In this document: positions 17,013 to 25,812 of the stretch, one piece after another
Position numbering within the stretch: position 1 is the first letter of the stretch
How the letters are laid out: each line of letters starts with the position of its first letter
From: Rhodococcus sp. 14-2470-1b
GTDB lineage: Bacteria; Actinomycetota; Actinomycetes; Mycobacteriales; Mycobacteriaceae
DNA length: 64,000 nt
Assembly (NCBI RefSeq): GCF_002259415.1
Contig: NZ_NPFY01000011.1
Span: 1-64,000 of the forward strand
Direction: 5' to 3'
The notes under the pieces: generated by a model
Databases searched by the model: none
Told to the model about the DNA's origin: nothing
Seen by the model: only the letters and a program-made list of their open reading frames with translations
Translations under genes and position numbers: made by a program

Positions 17013-17765
17013 ATGAACTTAGACGGAAACAACACGATCTTCATCCCCGGCGCTACCTCGGGCATCGGCCTGGGTCTGGCCCTTCGACTCCAAGCCGAGG
17101 GCAACACCGTCATCGTCGGTGGACGTCGAACAGCGCTGTTGCGCGAGATCGCAGCCGCCCATCCGGGAATCGACACCATCGAAATCGACACGTCGAGCAC
17201 GGAGTCCATCTCCGCCACTGCAGCCACCCTCACCGAGCGGCACCCGGCACTGAACACCCTGGTCACGATGGCAGGAATCATGGAGCCCGAGAACCTCCTC
17301 GACCCTGCGTCGATCGACGTCGCCGAACGTACGGTCACCGTCAACCTCCTCGGCACCATCCGTCTCGTCCACGCGTTCCTGCCGCACCTGCAGGCCCAGC
17401 CGAGTGCCACGATCATGACGGTCAGTTCCGGGCTTGCATTCGTTCCCCTCCCCGTGACGCCCACCTACAGCGCGACCAAAGCAGCCGTTCACTCGTTCAC
17501 CGAATCGCTGCGCGTGCAACTCACCGAGACCGCTGTCCGTGTGGTCGAGTTGGCACCTCCGGCCGTCCAGACAACGCTCATGGGCCAGGAAGACAGCCCG
17601 TCGGCCATGCCGTTCGACGAGTACCTCGACGAGGTCATGTCCCTGCTCGCCGCGCAGCCCGAGGCCAAGGAAATACTCGTCGAGCGCGTAAAGTGGCTAC
17701 GCAACGCCACTGCCGAAGGCCGTTACGACGAGGTCCTCCAGGCCCTCAGCGGCCGCAGCCACTGA
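17013..17765 (+). CDS. Short-chain dehydrogenase/reductase (DltE-like SDR)
   Basis: A 250-residue classical SDR. The cofactor motif GATSGIG lies near 13-19, GGRR near 37 suggests an NADP(H) preference, VTMAGIM stands in the NNAG position, the catalytic Ser lies in TVSSGLAF near 140, and Y-S-A-T-K near 155 is the active-site pair. The arrangement is that of the DltE-like oxidoreductases of unknown substrate. It is followed after only 16 bases by an MmyB-type regulator in the same direction. That pairing is common in actinobacteria and suggests the regulator controls the reductase. No strong ribosome site precedes the ATG. Confidence 0.88.
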   Translation: MNLDGNNTIFIPGATSGIGLGLALRLQAEGNTVIVGGRRTALLREIAAAHPGIDTIEIDTSSTESISATAATLTERHPALNTLVTMAGIMEPENLLDPASIDVAERTVTVNLLGTIRLVHAFLPHLQAQPSATIMTVSSGLAFVPLPVTPTYSATKAAVHSFTESLRVQLTETAVRVVELAPPAVQTTLMGQEDSPSAMPFDEYLDEVMSLLAAQPEAKEILVERVKWLRNATAEGRYDEVLQALSGRSH

Positions 17766-17781
17766 CACAGATTGCCAGGCC

Positions 17782-18645
17782 ATGCCCCAATTCCAGCAGC
17801 AGCAACTGGGAGCGTTCCTCCGCAACCGGCGTGACCGCCTGCGGCCCGCCGAAGTGGGACTGACCGCCGGTCCGCGTCGTCGAACACCGGGATTGCGCCG
17901 CGACGAGGTGGCGATGCTGGCGACCATGTCGACCGACTACTACGAACGCATCGAGCAAGGCCGGGGACCACAGCCATCCCCGGCCATGCTCGGCGCCATC
18001 GCACGCGCACTACGCCTGACCCTCGCCGAACGCGACCACCTCTACGTCCTCGCCGGACACCACGCACCCGAACCTGCCGTCGCCCTGGGGTTCGCCGACC
18101 CCGGGCTGATGACCGTCCTCGACGCCCTCGCTCCCCGCGTGCCGGCGTTGATCGCCGACGACATGCACAACATCGTCGGACAGAACTCACTCAATATCGC
18201 GCTGCTCGGCAAACTCGTCGGCGAAAGCGGATTTCACGCCAACTTCATCTGGCACTGGTTCCTTGACCCGGACTACCGCGCGCTGTATGCGCCCAACGAC
18301 CGAGACCACCTGAGCCGCAACTACGTCGCCGACCTCCGCGTCGCAGTGACACGGCGGCCCGACGACACCCGTGCAACCAGCCTGATCGACGAGTTACACC
18401 GCGAGAGCGACGAATTCACGCGGATCTGGGAACTCGGCGACGTCGAAACAGCAGCGAAAACCCGAAAGCGGTTGCAGCACCCACGCGTCGGTTTACTCGA
18501 CTGCGAATGCGACGTCGTCATCAGCCCGCCCTCTGGGCAACGGCTCGTCCTCTTCCGCGGAGCGCCCGGCACCGATACCCACGAAAAGCTCGAACTGCTC
18601 GGGGCAATCGGCACGCAGGAGATCGGATCCGCTCGTCTCGATTAG
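17782..18645 (+). CDS. XRE-family regulator with MmyB-type ligand-binding domain
   Basis: A 287-residue regulator. An N-terminal helix-turn-helix (about 10-75) includes LGAFLRNRRDRL, TPGLRRDEVAMLATMSTDYY and ERIEQGRGPQPS, the standard start of MmyB-like proteins. The rest is the PAS-like ligand-binding domain with ADDMHNIVGQNSLNIALLG near 130 and WHWFLDPDYRALY near 157, probably binding a fatty acid or similar lipid (family knowledge). It directly follows an SDR gene, which it probably regulates. Confidence 0.9.
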   Translation: MPQFQQQQLGAFLRNRRDRLRPAEVGLTAGPRRRTPGLRRDEVAMLATMSTDYYERIEQGRGPQPSPAMLGAIARALRLTLAERDHLYVLAGHHAPEPAVALGFADPGLMTVLDALAPRVPALIADDMHNIVGQNSLNIALLGKLVGESGFHANFIWHWFLDPDYRALYAPNDRDHLSRNYVADLRVAVTRRPDDTRATSLIDELHRESDEFTRIWELGDVETAAKTRKRLQHPRVGLLDCECDVVISPPSGQRLVLFRGAPGTDTHEKLELLGAIGTQEIGSARLD

Positions 18646-18748
18646 GTTTATCTCGAACAAGTTCGACAGGAAGCGGCAACCGAGGTCCCGAGCCGTCTAC
18701 GTACTGCGGCCGATGTTCACCGCTGCTACGCAGTTCATCGAGCTCCGC

Positions 18749-19129
18749 TCACGGGAGATAGGGGTGGGTCAGTACTTCGATGAGATGCCCGGACGGGTCT
18801 TCGAAGTACACGCCTATACCGCCATGATGGTGATTGACTCGGCCCTCCTCGGTGTGGTGGGGGTCGGCCCAGAACCTGACTCGTCGATCTGTAAGCCGTG
18901 CGACGACGACATCGAAAAGGTCGTCACTGACGCGGAATGCGTAATGCTGCGGCTGGATTTCCTCGACCGGAGGTTCCGCGAACTGGATCAGTGACCCGTC
19001 GCTGAGCTGCACGTTCGTGAACGGCCCCCACGACGGTGCCTCTGGTAAGTCGAACAACGAACGGAAGAACGAAGCAGATGCCGCTCGGTCCTTCGATACG
19101 ACAATGGTGTGATCGAACGCAACGCACAT
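18749..19129 (-). CDS. VOC-family protein (glyoxalase/dioxygenase fold)
   Basis: A 126-residue vicinal-oxygen-chelate protein. FDHTIVVSKDRAASASFFRS opens the first beta-alpha-beta-beta-beta unit with His7. The second unit has QPQHYAFRVSDDLFDVVVAR, and the ending HHGGIGVYFEDPSGHLIEVL carries the usual metal-site Glu. His, His and Glu positions fit a metal-dependent member, but VOC proteins vary widely and the substrate cannot be named. I chose the ATG at 19129. A longer frame to 19627 adds an Arg/Pro-rich extension without similarity. It points away from the regulator gene at 17782. Confidence 0.85.
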   Translation of the reverse strand: MCVAFDHTIVVSKDRAASASFFRSLFDLPEAPSWGPFTNVQLSDGSLIQFAEPPVEEIQPQHYAFRVSDDLFDVVVARLTDRRVRFWADPHHTEEGRVNHHHGGIGVYFEDPSGHLIEVLTHPYLP

Positions 19130-19539
19130 AAGAGTCTGCCTCCCGGCAGTTCCACGCCTCCATGCCTGACGCTGTCCGTCATCGACACGCGACGCTGGCG
19201 ATGATCTTGCCGATCGGCGCAGGTGTTCGCAACCGCTGCCGAACACAGCCAGCCGAACTCGGATGCGTTCCATCCCGATTCCGAATCGAGAACGTCGGAC
19301 ATCGTCCCCCGAAGGGCCGGCCGGTCGGCGTTGCTCGATCGACGACGCTGTACCAAGATTGCTCCCGTGCCCATCCTTGTAGAACCTTCGCTCCCGGATG
19401 GGGCATTGTCCGGGGTCGCATCGTGTCGCGTTGCGCATACGGCTCGATTTCAGACCGAAGGCGTCCGGCGCAGGTCCGCACGTCACGTAGATGGGTGGCA
19501 TGACATGCACGTACACAGTTTGCTCCGGGGAGACGCACT
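19130..19539. other. 410-base intergenic stretch without a supported gene
   Basis: It separates the divergent VOC and SUKH-domain genes and must hold both promoters. The only coding-like trace is a plus-strand segment near 19369 reading PILVEPSLPDGALSG, which resembles the opening of some GNAT proteins but decays within 20 residues. It may be a remnant. Nothing else was identified. Confidence 0.3.
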
Positions 19540-20928
19540 GTGAAGACGGTGACTGTTGACGTACCCGATGGTTGGTACTCACTGGTATCGACCGGGCACC
19601 GGGTGGACGCGGTTCCCGACCCAGCATCGGTCGTTGCGGCGTCGGATACAGGTGTCAACGTCAGTGCTGCCCGGCCCGGTCAGGTCGCGGTGAGCATCGA
19701 CCTCGCGTACCGTCCCCCGACTGATCACGTTCCGAACGGGTGGACCCTCGAGTCGTCCGGAACATTCATCGCGGCGGCGTTGCTGCGCGTCGAGACGCCG
19801 GACGGCGTCGTGCACGACGAGTTCGCAGACCTTGCGCAGATCATCCTGCCCTCCGAGATCACCTATCGAATGTTTCGACGGTTCCGTGAAGACACTGGTC
19901 TGGAGCAGCATCTCTTCGAGCTCACCCCAGCGATGATGCTCGATCAGGGCCGACCAGCGCGCATCGACGTATCCGCACACGCGTCGCCGAATCCCGACGC
20001 CGAGACCCGATGGCAGGTCGCGTGCCCGACGTCGACACCGGGCGCGTCTGTGCTGACCAGCGGGTGCGAGACCAACCGGGCCGACGCGTTGCACGCCCTG
20101 GTCGACGCCGGCCTTACCTTGTTGCAACGCGAGACGCCCGACGCCGGTCCGTCGGCGCCGATCTTCGTGTCCTTGGGTGCAGAGTTCGCCTGGGTCAAAG
20201 GTTTTGGTGATCGCGCTTTGTCGGACGCGGATCTTGCACAGGTGGTGCTCGACGGAATACAGGGTGAACGGAACCGAGCAGTCGAACGTGTGGCTGCCGC
20301 TGCCATCAGTGCATCACGACCTGCGGTCCGGAATGCGACCGAGCCGTCGAGCGTCGTACGGCAGTGGAAACGGATCACTGCTTGGTTCGAAAAGAATGTG
20401 CCGAGTTACATCATCGAAGGAGCCGGTGAGTCTCGCATTGCCGATGCCCAGAAGCGAACCGGAGTGGAATGGCCGAGCGAGCTCGTCGAACTGTTCCGCT
20501 GCGTCGACGGCCTCCCACGCGAGCCGTGGATGGCGTTGTTGCCCAACTACGAGTTGTTCGGTCTCGATGCGATGCTCGACCAGCGCGAAATGATGACTGA
20601 TATTTGGCAGACCGGTGATGCCGAGAACGATCCCGACCGTGTGATCTCCAAGATCGCAGGCGAATACGCGTGGACCTTCCTCGACGAGTTCATTCCGATT
20701 GCGGGATTGGACGGCTACTTCCTGTTCGTGGACACCAGACCGGGTGAGATGAACGGCTGCATCACTGTGTTCGACAAGGTGAACTCCGATGAGTCCGGGC
20801 CGCAATGGCTTTCCGTTAGCGCGTTGCTCGACGACCTTGCAACGAGTCTCGAGACAGGTGCTCCGTTCGACGGAGGATGGCGTCACGACATGAGCGACGG
20901 CCATTTGCAATGGGAGTTTTCGGCTTGA
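19540..20928 (+). CDS. Hypothetical protein with C-terminal SMI1/KNR4 (SUKH) domain
   Basis: A 462-residue soluble protein with no signal peptide. The first 270 residues are of unknown type and contain two short beta-rich units (MKTVTVDVPDGWYSL; GWTLESSGTFIAAALLRVET). From about 285 a SUKH domain is visible: ESRIADAQKRTGVEWPSELV, LFRCVDGLPREPWMALLPNY, and GLDGYFLFVDTRPGEMNGCI near 388. SUKH proteins include many toxin-immunity proteins, but no toxin gene is adjacent. The GTG at 19540 follows GGGGAGACGCACT. It is followed by a broken membrane protein gene in the same direction. Confidence 0.8.
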   Translation: MKTVTVDVPDGWYSLVSTGHRVDAVPDPASVVAASDTGVNVSAARPGQVAVSIDLAYRPPTDHVPNGWTLESSGTFIAAALLRVETPDGVVHDEFADLAQIILPSEITYRMFRRFREDTGLEQHLFELTPAMMLDQGRPARIDVSAHASPNPDAETRWQVACPTSTPGASVLTSGCETNRADALHALVDAGLTLLQRETPDAGPSAPIFVSLGAEFAWVKGFGDRALSDADLAQVVLDGIQGERNRAVERVAAAAISASRPAVRNATEPSSVVRQWKRITAWFEKNVPSYIIEGAGESRIADAQKRTGVEWPSELVELFRCVDGLPREPWMALLPNYELFGLDAMLDQREMMTDIWQTGDAENDPDRVISKIAGEYAWTFLDEFIPIAGLDGYFLFVDTRPGEMNGCITVFDKVNSDESGPQWLSVSALLDDLATSLETGAPFDGGWRHDMSDGHLQWEFSA

Positions 20929-21003
20929 GCTGCCGCGGGCGCCAGGGCCCTATCCATCCTCCAACCGGTACGCGCGCGGACTGCACCCCGATACGCTGAC
21001 TCG

Positions 21004-21637
21004 ATGGCGCGAAGGACATCGCTCGACAGTTGGGTCTATCGGCGGCTGACGGCCGAGCCGACCCTAGCCAAGCCGCCTGGCCCGATACTCCTGACCTTCG
21101 TGACGGTTGCCGCCGCGGTGTGGATCTGCGTCAAGCGAAACTTCTGGCCGTCGCCGTTCGGCGCGCACACCTGGCTCGACCCGCTACTCGCCCACCTGGT
21201 CGTCCTCGCAGTCCTGGCCGTCACCGGACTGATCTGGGCCATCCGAACCCTGTACGTGCTGGGCCGCGACCGCCGGTGGTCCTGGTGGGTAGTGCCTGCG
21301 CCCATTGTCGTCCTCAGCGCTTTCGCGTTCGTGGTGTGGGGACCTTCCACCACATTCCTCGACAAGCGCGCCGAGTTCGAAGCCATCGCCGTCGACCTTC
21401 GGGAGAACCCCGGCACGTCCCGCGACGAGTTCGAGATCGGGCCCTTCGACATCAGACGCGACCAGCTACACGCCAGGCGAGGTCTACTTCGTCGACAACT
21501 CGACCGTCTTCTTCAGCTTCACGAGCGGCTGGGTGTACTCACCGGACCATCCACCGACCGGATCCTCCAGCGAGGACAGCTCCTTCACTCACCTCGACGG
21601 CCCGTGGTACGAGTACGAATCGGTGTACAGGCTCTGA
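21004..21637 (+). pseudogene. Hypothetical membrane protein with a frameshift
   Basis: The ATG at 21004 begins MARRTSLDSWVYRRL and gives three membrane segments (about 26-44, 60-80 and 95-112), then an extracytoplasmic part FLDKRAEFEAIAVDLREN to FEIGPFDIR. Near 21465 the sensible reading shifts by one base into SYTPGEVYFVDNSTVFFSF, continuing to SFTHLDGPWYEYESVYRL and a stop at 21637. The unshifted frame becomes Arg-rich and runs on to 21711. Rejoined, the protein would have about 210 residues. The family is not recognised. Confidence 0.75.
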
Positions 21638-21667
21638 TCGTCGTCGCGCCCTCGTGCGCTGTCGCGG

Positions 21668-22840
21668 TTATCGGAACGCCGCTTCTCCCGTCATTGCCCT
21701 GCCGATGGTGAGTTGGTGCATCTCCGTAGTGCCCTCATAGGTCAGCACGGATTCGAGGTTGTTGGCGTGCCTCATCACTGGATATTCCAGTGTTATGCCG
21801 TTCGCTCCGAGGATGGTCCGACACGTCCGTGCCACGTCGATCGCTTCGCGGACGTTGTTGAGCTTGCCCGTACTGACCTGCTCCGGAGTGAGACCGCCAC
21901 TGTCCTTGAGCCGACCCAACTGGTACGCCAAGAGATGACCTTTGCCGACCTCAAGCGTCATATCTGCGATCTTGGCCTGCGTCAGCTGATAACCGGCGAG
22001 GGGCTTGTCGAACACTTCACGGGACATCGAGTATTCGACGGCCGTTTCCAGGCAGTCACGCGCTGCGCCGATCGAGCCGAACACGATCCCGAAGCGGGCT
22101 TCGTTGAGACAACTCAGCGGGCCGCGCAAGCCCTGAGCGGTCGGGAGCATCGCCGACGCCGGCAATCGCACACCGTCCAGAACGAGTTCGGAGGTATTCG
22201 ACGCACGGAGCGAGACCTTCTTCTTGATCTCCGGCGCGGAGAAGCCCGGGGTGTCGGTCGGAACGACGAATCCCCGAATACCTTCGTCTGTTTGGGCCCA
22301 GACCACGGCGACGTCAGCGATCGAGCCGTTGGTGATCCACATCTTCGTACCGTTGAGAATCCAGTCGTCGCCGTCTCTCTTCGCATTGGTTCTCATACCG
22401 GCGGGGTTGGATCCGAAGTCCGGCTCGGTGAGCCCGAAACAGCCGATGGCCTCCCCGCGCGCCATGGGCGGCAGCCACGTCTGCTTCTGCTCCTCGCTGC
22501 CCCACCGGTGAAGTGCGAACATCGCCAGTGAACCCTGCACCGACACCAGGCTACGGATACCGGAGTCGACGGCTTCCAACTCCAGGCATGCCAGACCGTA
22601 AGCCGTAGCACTCATCCCGGCACAGTCGTATCCCTCGAGGTGCATTCCCAGAACGCCCAGGGACCCCAGCTCCTTGGCAAGGTCCCGCGCAGGCAGGGTG
22701 CCCTCCTCGAACCACTGGGCGACGTGTGGCCGGATTCGATCCGACGCGAACTTCCGCACCGCAGAACGAATTTCGATCTCTTCGGGTTCGAGAAGCGAAT
22801 CGAGACCGAACAATTTTTCCATCGAGACAAGAGCGGACAA
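21668..22840 (-). CDS. gcdH: Acyl-CoA dehydrogenase, glutaryl-CoA dehydrogenase-like
   Basis: A 390-residue flavoprotein dehydrogenase. CFGLTEPDFGSNPAGMRT lies near 133 and WILNGTKMWITNGSIADV near 158. The end holds LGANGITLEYPVMRH and the catalytic-base segment YEGTTEMHQLTIGRAMTG near 368. The block CLELEAVDSGIRSLVSVQGS closely follows glutaryl-CoA dehydrogenases. That enzyme oxidises and decarboxylates glutaryl-CoA to crotonyl-CoA. A TTG at 22840 with GGAGGAATC just upstream is the likely start. It is the last gene of a leftward operon with a class III CoA-transferase, which supports glutarate use, though other short-chain substrates are possible. Confidence 0.82.
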   Translation of the reverse strand: MSALVSMEKLFGLDSLLEPEEIEIRSAVRKFASDRIRPHVAQWFEEGTLPARDLAKELGSLGVLGMHLEGYDCAGMSATAYGLACLELEAVDSGIRSLVSVQGSLAMFALHRWGSEEQKQTWLPPMARGEAIGCFGLTEPDFGSNPAGMRTNAKRDGDDWILNGTKMWITNGSIADVAVVWAQTDEGIRGFVVPTDTPGFSAPEIKKKVSLRASNTSELVLDGVRLPASAMLPTAQGLRGPLSCLNEARFGIVFGSIGAARDCLETAVEYSMSREVFDKPLAGYQLTQAKIADMTLEVGKGHLLAYQLGRLKDSGGLTPEQVSTGKLNNVREAIDVARTCRTILGANGITLEYPVMRHANNLESVLTYEGTTEMHQLTIGRAMTGEAAFR

Positions 22841-22924
22841 GATTCCTCCGTATGTTGTGCGTTTCGTTCGGCAAGAGAGTTCGCGAGTCTTCGCGTCGGC
22901 GACGTCCGTAATAGGTGACAGTCG

Positions 22925-24103
22925 TCAGAGGTGACGGTCCTCCGAGAATTTGGCCATGACCTCGTCGGTGTCGGCGCCGAGTTCGGGAGGGGCGCTTGCC
23001 ATCGTGGGCCGAACTCCCCCGAAACTGATCGGCGACGCTACCTGCTCGAGCGGGCCGATCGACGGGTGCTGCACGGTCTCCACCATCCCCAATGCTGCGG
23101 TATGCGGGTGTTCGTAGATCTCGTCGAGATGCAGGATCGGCGACACGGGAACCGCATGAGCGTTGAGCTGCGAACACCAGTACTCGACCGACGCCGTGAC
23201 GAACACCGACGACAACTCTTTCTCGAGAGCGTCGCGATTGTCGACACGGTCGCGGTTGTGCAGAAACCGCGGATCCGCCCCCAGATCGTCGCGTCCGATG
23301 GCACGGCACAACTGTCCCCATTGAGTGTCGTTGCCGACTGCGACGACGAAATGCCCGTCCGACGCAGGAAATGCCTGATAGGGAACAAGGTTGAGATGTG
23401 CCGACCCCATGGCGACCGGCCGCTCCCGGGTGGCGAAGTAGCTCGTCGCCCAGTTCACGTGCAGCGCCAATTGGCACTCGTAGAGCGAGGTCGTGACGTA
23501 CTGCCCTCTACCCGTCCGCGAACGTTCGTGCAGAGCAGCGAGAATACCGATCGTGCCGAACAGGCCGGCGCCCAGATCACCCATCGCAAAGCCGGCTTTG
23601 ACCGGCGCGCCGCCCGGCTCGCCGGTGAGAGACATCAGCCCACCTGCTGCCTGGGCGAGAATGTCGTAGCCCGGTTCGTCACGCAGTGGTCCTTCGTCGC
23701 CGAAGGCCGAGATGTGCAACACGATGAGGTGGGGGTGCCGCTCGGACAGTGCTCGGTAATCGAAGATCTTCTGTAAACCACTGCCGGGCTTGAAGTTCTC
23801 GACCACGATGTCGGATTCAGCAAGCATGCGGTGAATCACCGCCTGCCCCTCGTCCGACTTCAGGTCGACCGTAACCGACTTCTTCCCACGGTTGATCGCG
23901 AGGTAATAGGCGGCGTCATCGCCGACGAACGGTGGTCCCCACGCGCGAGTCGGGTCGCCGCCGTCGGGATGCTCGATCTTGGTCACCTCTGCACCCAGAT
24001 CACCCAGGGACATGGTGGCGTACGGTCCGGCGAGGATCTTCGACAGATCGAGCACCTTGATACCGGCCAGCGGTGCCGGCCCCTGACGGGTGGCGTTGTT
24101 CAT
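22925..24103 (-). CDS. Class III CoA-transferase (CaiB/BaiF family), probable succinyl-CoA:glutarate CoA-transferase
   Basis: A 392-residue family III CoA-transferase. It starts LAGIKVLDLSKILAGPYATM and contains GDLGAEVTKIEHPDGGDPTR and NRGKKSVTVDLKSDEG. The nucleophile-region Asp lies in EPGYDILAQAAGG near 160, followed by LTGEPGGAPVKAGFAMGDLG. Human SUGCT and Pseudomonas GcdG belong to this family and make glutaryl-CoA from glutarate. Pairing with a GcdH-like gene favours that reaction (inference). The ATG overlaps the upstream dehydrogenase stop by 4 bases. Confidence 0.85.
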   Translation of the reverse strand: MNNATRQGPAPLAGIKVLDLSKILAGPYATMSLGDLGAEVTKIEHPDGGDPTRAWGPPFVGDDAAYYLAINRGKKSVTVDLKSDEGQAVIHRMLAESDIVVENFKPGSGLQKIFDYRALSERHPHLIVLHISAFGDEGPLRDEPGYDILAQAAGGLMSLTGEPGGAPVKAGFAMGDLGAGLFGTIGILAALHERSRTGRGQYVTTSLYECQLALHVNWATSYFATRERPVAMGSAHLNLVPYQAFPASDGHFVVAVGNDTQWGQLCRAIGRDDLGADPRFLHNRDRVDNRDALEKELSSVFVTASVEYWCSQLNAHAVPVSPILHLDEIYEHPHTAALGMVETVQHPSIGPLEQVASPISFGGVRPTMASAPPELGADTDEVMAKFSEDRHL

Positions 24104-25809
24104 CGCAGCGCACCCACCGTCGAAGCCGCCAAAGAGCTGACGTGCAGTGCGGATTCACGATCGACGGAGGTTCCGTCCGCGACAGCCTCGAGATGGCGCA
24201 GCGCTTCGGCCGAGACGTCGTCCGAACGGTCGAGGTATGCGTTGGCCACCAACAGTCCGCGGTAGTCACCCGTGGTGGTGATGGAATGGTCTGCCAGGTC
24301 GAACAACAAGGTCTGCATGATCGTCTGCGCGAGCGCGTTCGCGTACCGCGCACACCCGGCCTCGGCTGCGTCGTTCGAACCAGCCAACAGACGGTCGCCT
24401 CTCTCGACAAGTTGTTCCCACGCGTCGACCAGAACCGCCCGGCCGTCTGCGCACTCGGATCCGAGGTCGGTCAGCATCGACGTCATGGCGGCGGCAATGT
24501 GCCGGTGCGCGTCGAACTTTCGCAAGCACCGCAACACATCCAGTGCGATGACGTTGCTCGAACCCTCCCAGATGGAACCGAGGTGCGAATCGCGCACCAA
24601 ACGCGCATGCGCCCACTCCTCGATGTATCCGTTTCCGCCCCGCACCTCCATCGCCTCCCCGGTGACCACGCGCGCCTTCTTGCAGATGAAATGCTTTGCC
24701 AGCGGCGTCAGTACGCGAATCAGCTGCTTCGCAGCGGGATCGCCGCCGTCAGCTGACTGCAAGCACTGCGCGCTGTAGCCGACCATCGCCAGGGATGCCT
24801 CCGATTCCAGGCAGAGCTCGAGCAGGGTGGCACGCATCAGCGAATGCTCGAACAGGGGTTTACCGAACACGATTCGTTGACGTGTGTGGTCGACGGCGTC
24901 ACGAACCGACCTGCGCATCAGAGCACTGGCGCGCATCGCATTCGACAGTCTCGACGTGTTGACCATCTCTGCCATCTGCAGAAACCCCCGGTCCAGCTGC
25001 CCCACCTGGAGCGCGAACGCTCCGGCAAGAGTGACCTCGCCACTCGGCATCGACCTGGTGCCCATCTTGTCCTTGAGGCGGTCGATCGTATAGCTGTTGC
25101 GTGTGCCGTCGGCGAGTGTCTTCGGCACCATGAACATGCCCACCCCCCTGGTGGAACCGTCCTCGCCGCCGGGGAACCTGGCGAGCGTCACGATCACGTC
25201 GGCGTCGGGGTTGGACGCGAACCACTTCTTGCCCGTGAGGCGCCATTCACCGTTGCGCGACTCGGCCACGGTCTCGGTCATCGCAATGTCGGTTCCCGCT
25301 TGCGGTTCGGTCATGAACATCGCGCCGGTCATCGAGGTGGCCGGATCGGTGGAAGTGAGACCGTCGATCCACCGATCGAAGACATCAGGATCTCCGAACA
25401 ACTTCAGAACACGCGCTGCTGCGTCGGTCATCGACACGGGGCAGGCAAGGCCGAACTCTGCTTGAACGAACACGTAGGACGCCAAATACTTAACCAAGTG
25501 CGGAGGGGCCGCATCCCAGCCGTGCAATCCTCGGTGCGAGAGAGCCGAGAGGCCGTATCGACTGTAGGCAGCGTCGCACAGTTCGAGATACGCAGGGTGA
25601 TAGTCGATGTCGTCGACACGGATGCCGTCGCGGTCGAACTGGCGGAGCACCGGCGGGTTCTTGTCCGCGACGGCGGCGAGAGCATCGAGTCTCCCCGCCG
25701 CGTCCTCTCCCAGGGTGTCGAGCAGGGCGTCGAGCTTCACTCGATCGTCCCCGTCGGTCCAGCGACGGACAACGGCGTGGAGCGCAGGGTCACGGCGTGC
25801 GTAGTTCAT
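24100..25809 (-). CDS. Acyl-CoA dehydrogenase, AidB-like long form
   Basis: A 569-residue acyl-CoA dehydrogenase of the AidB-like group, longer than the usual 380. An N-terminal helical extension occupies about 1-120. The FAD domain has MTGAMFMTEPQAGTDIAMTE near 160 and WRLTGKKWFASNPDADVIV near 190. ARVVTGEAMEVRGGNGYIEE near 385 and HLGSIWEGSSNVIALDVLRC near 413 follow, then a C-terminal helical tail of about 130 residues. AidB-like proteins often act poorly on normal acyl-CoA, so its step in this operon is unclear. It begins 3 bases after the transporter stop and overlaps the CoA-transferase by 4 bases. Confidence 0.87.
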   Translation of the reverse strand: MNYARRDPALHAVVRRWTDGDDRVKLDALLDTLGEDAAGRLDALAAVADKNPPVLRQFDRDGIRVDDIDYHPAYLELCDAAYSRYGLSALSHRGLHGWDAAPPHLVKYLASYVFVQAEFGLACPVSMTDAAARVLKLFGDPDVFDRWIDGLTSTDPATSMTGAMFMTEPQAGTDIAMTETVAESRNGEWRLTGKKWFASNPDADVIVTLARFPGGEDGSTRGVGMFMVPKTLADGTRNSYTIDRLKDKMGTRSMPSGEVTLAGAFALQVGQLDRGFLQMAEMVNTSRLSNAMRASALMRRSVRDAVDHTRQRIVFGKPLFEHSLMRATLLELCLESEASLAMVGYSAQCLQSADGGDPAAKQLIRVLTPLAKHFICKKARVVTGEAMEVRGGNGYIEEWAHARLVRDSHLGSIWEGSSNVIALDVLRCLRKFDAHRHIAAAMTSMLTDLGSECADGRAVLVDAWEQLVERGDRLLAGSNDAAEAGCARYANALAQTIMQTLLFDLADHSITTTGDYRGLLVANAYLDRSDDVSAEALRHLEAVADGTSVDRESALHVSSLAASTVGALR

Positions 25810-25812
25810 TGC

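Noticed and set aside
19162-19539. Possible GNAT-like fragment near 19369
   Set aside because: Only about 15 residues look convincing. It may be a remnant, but it is not a gene.
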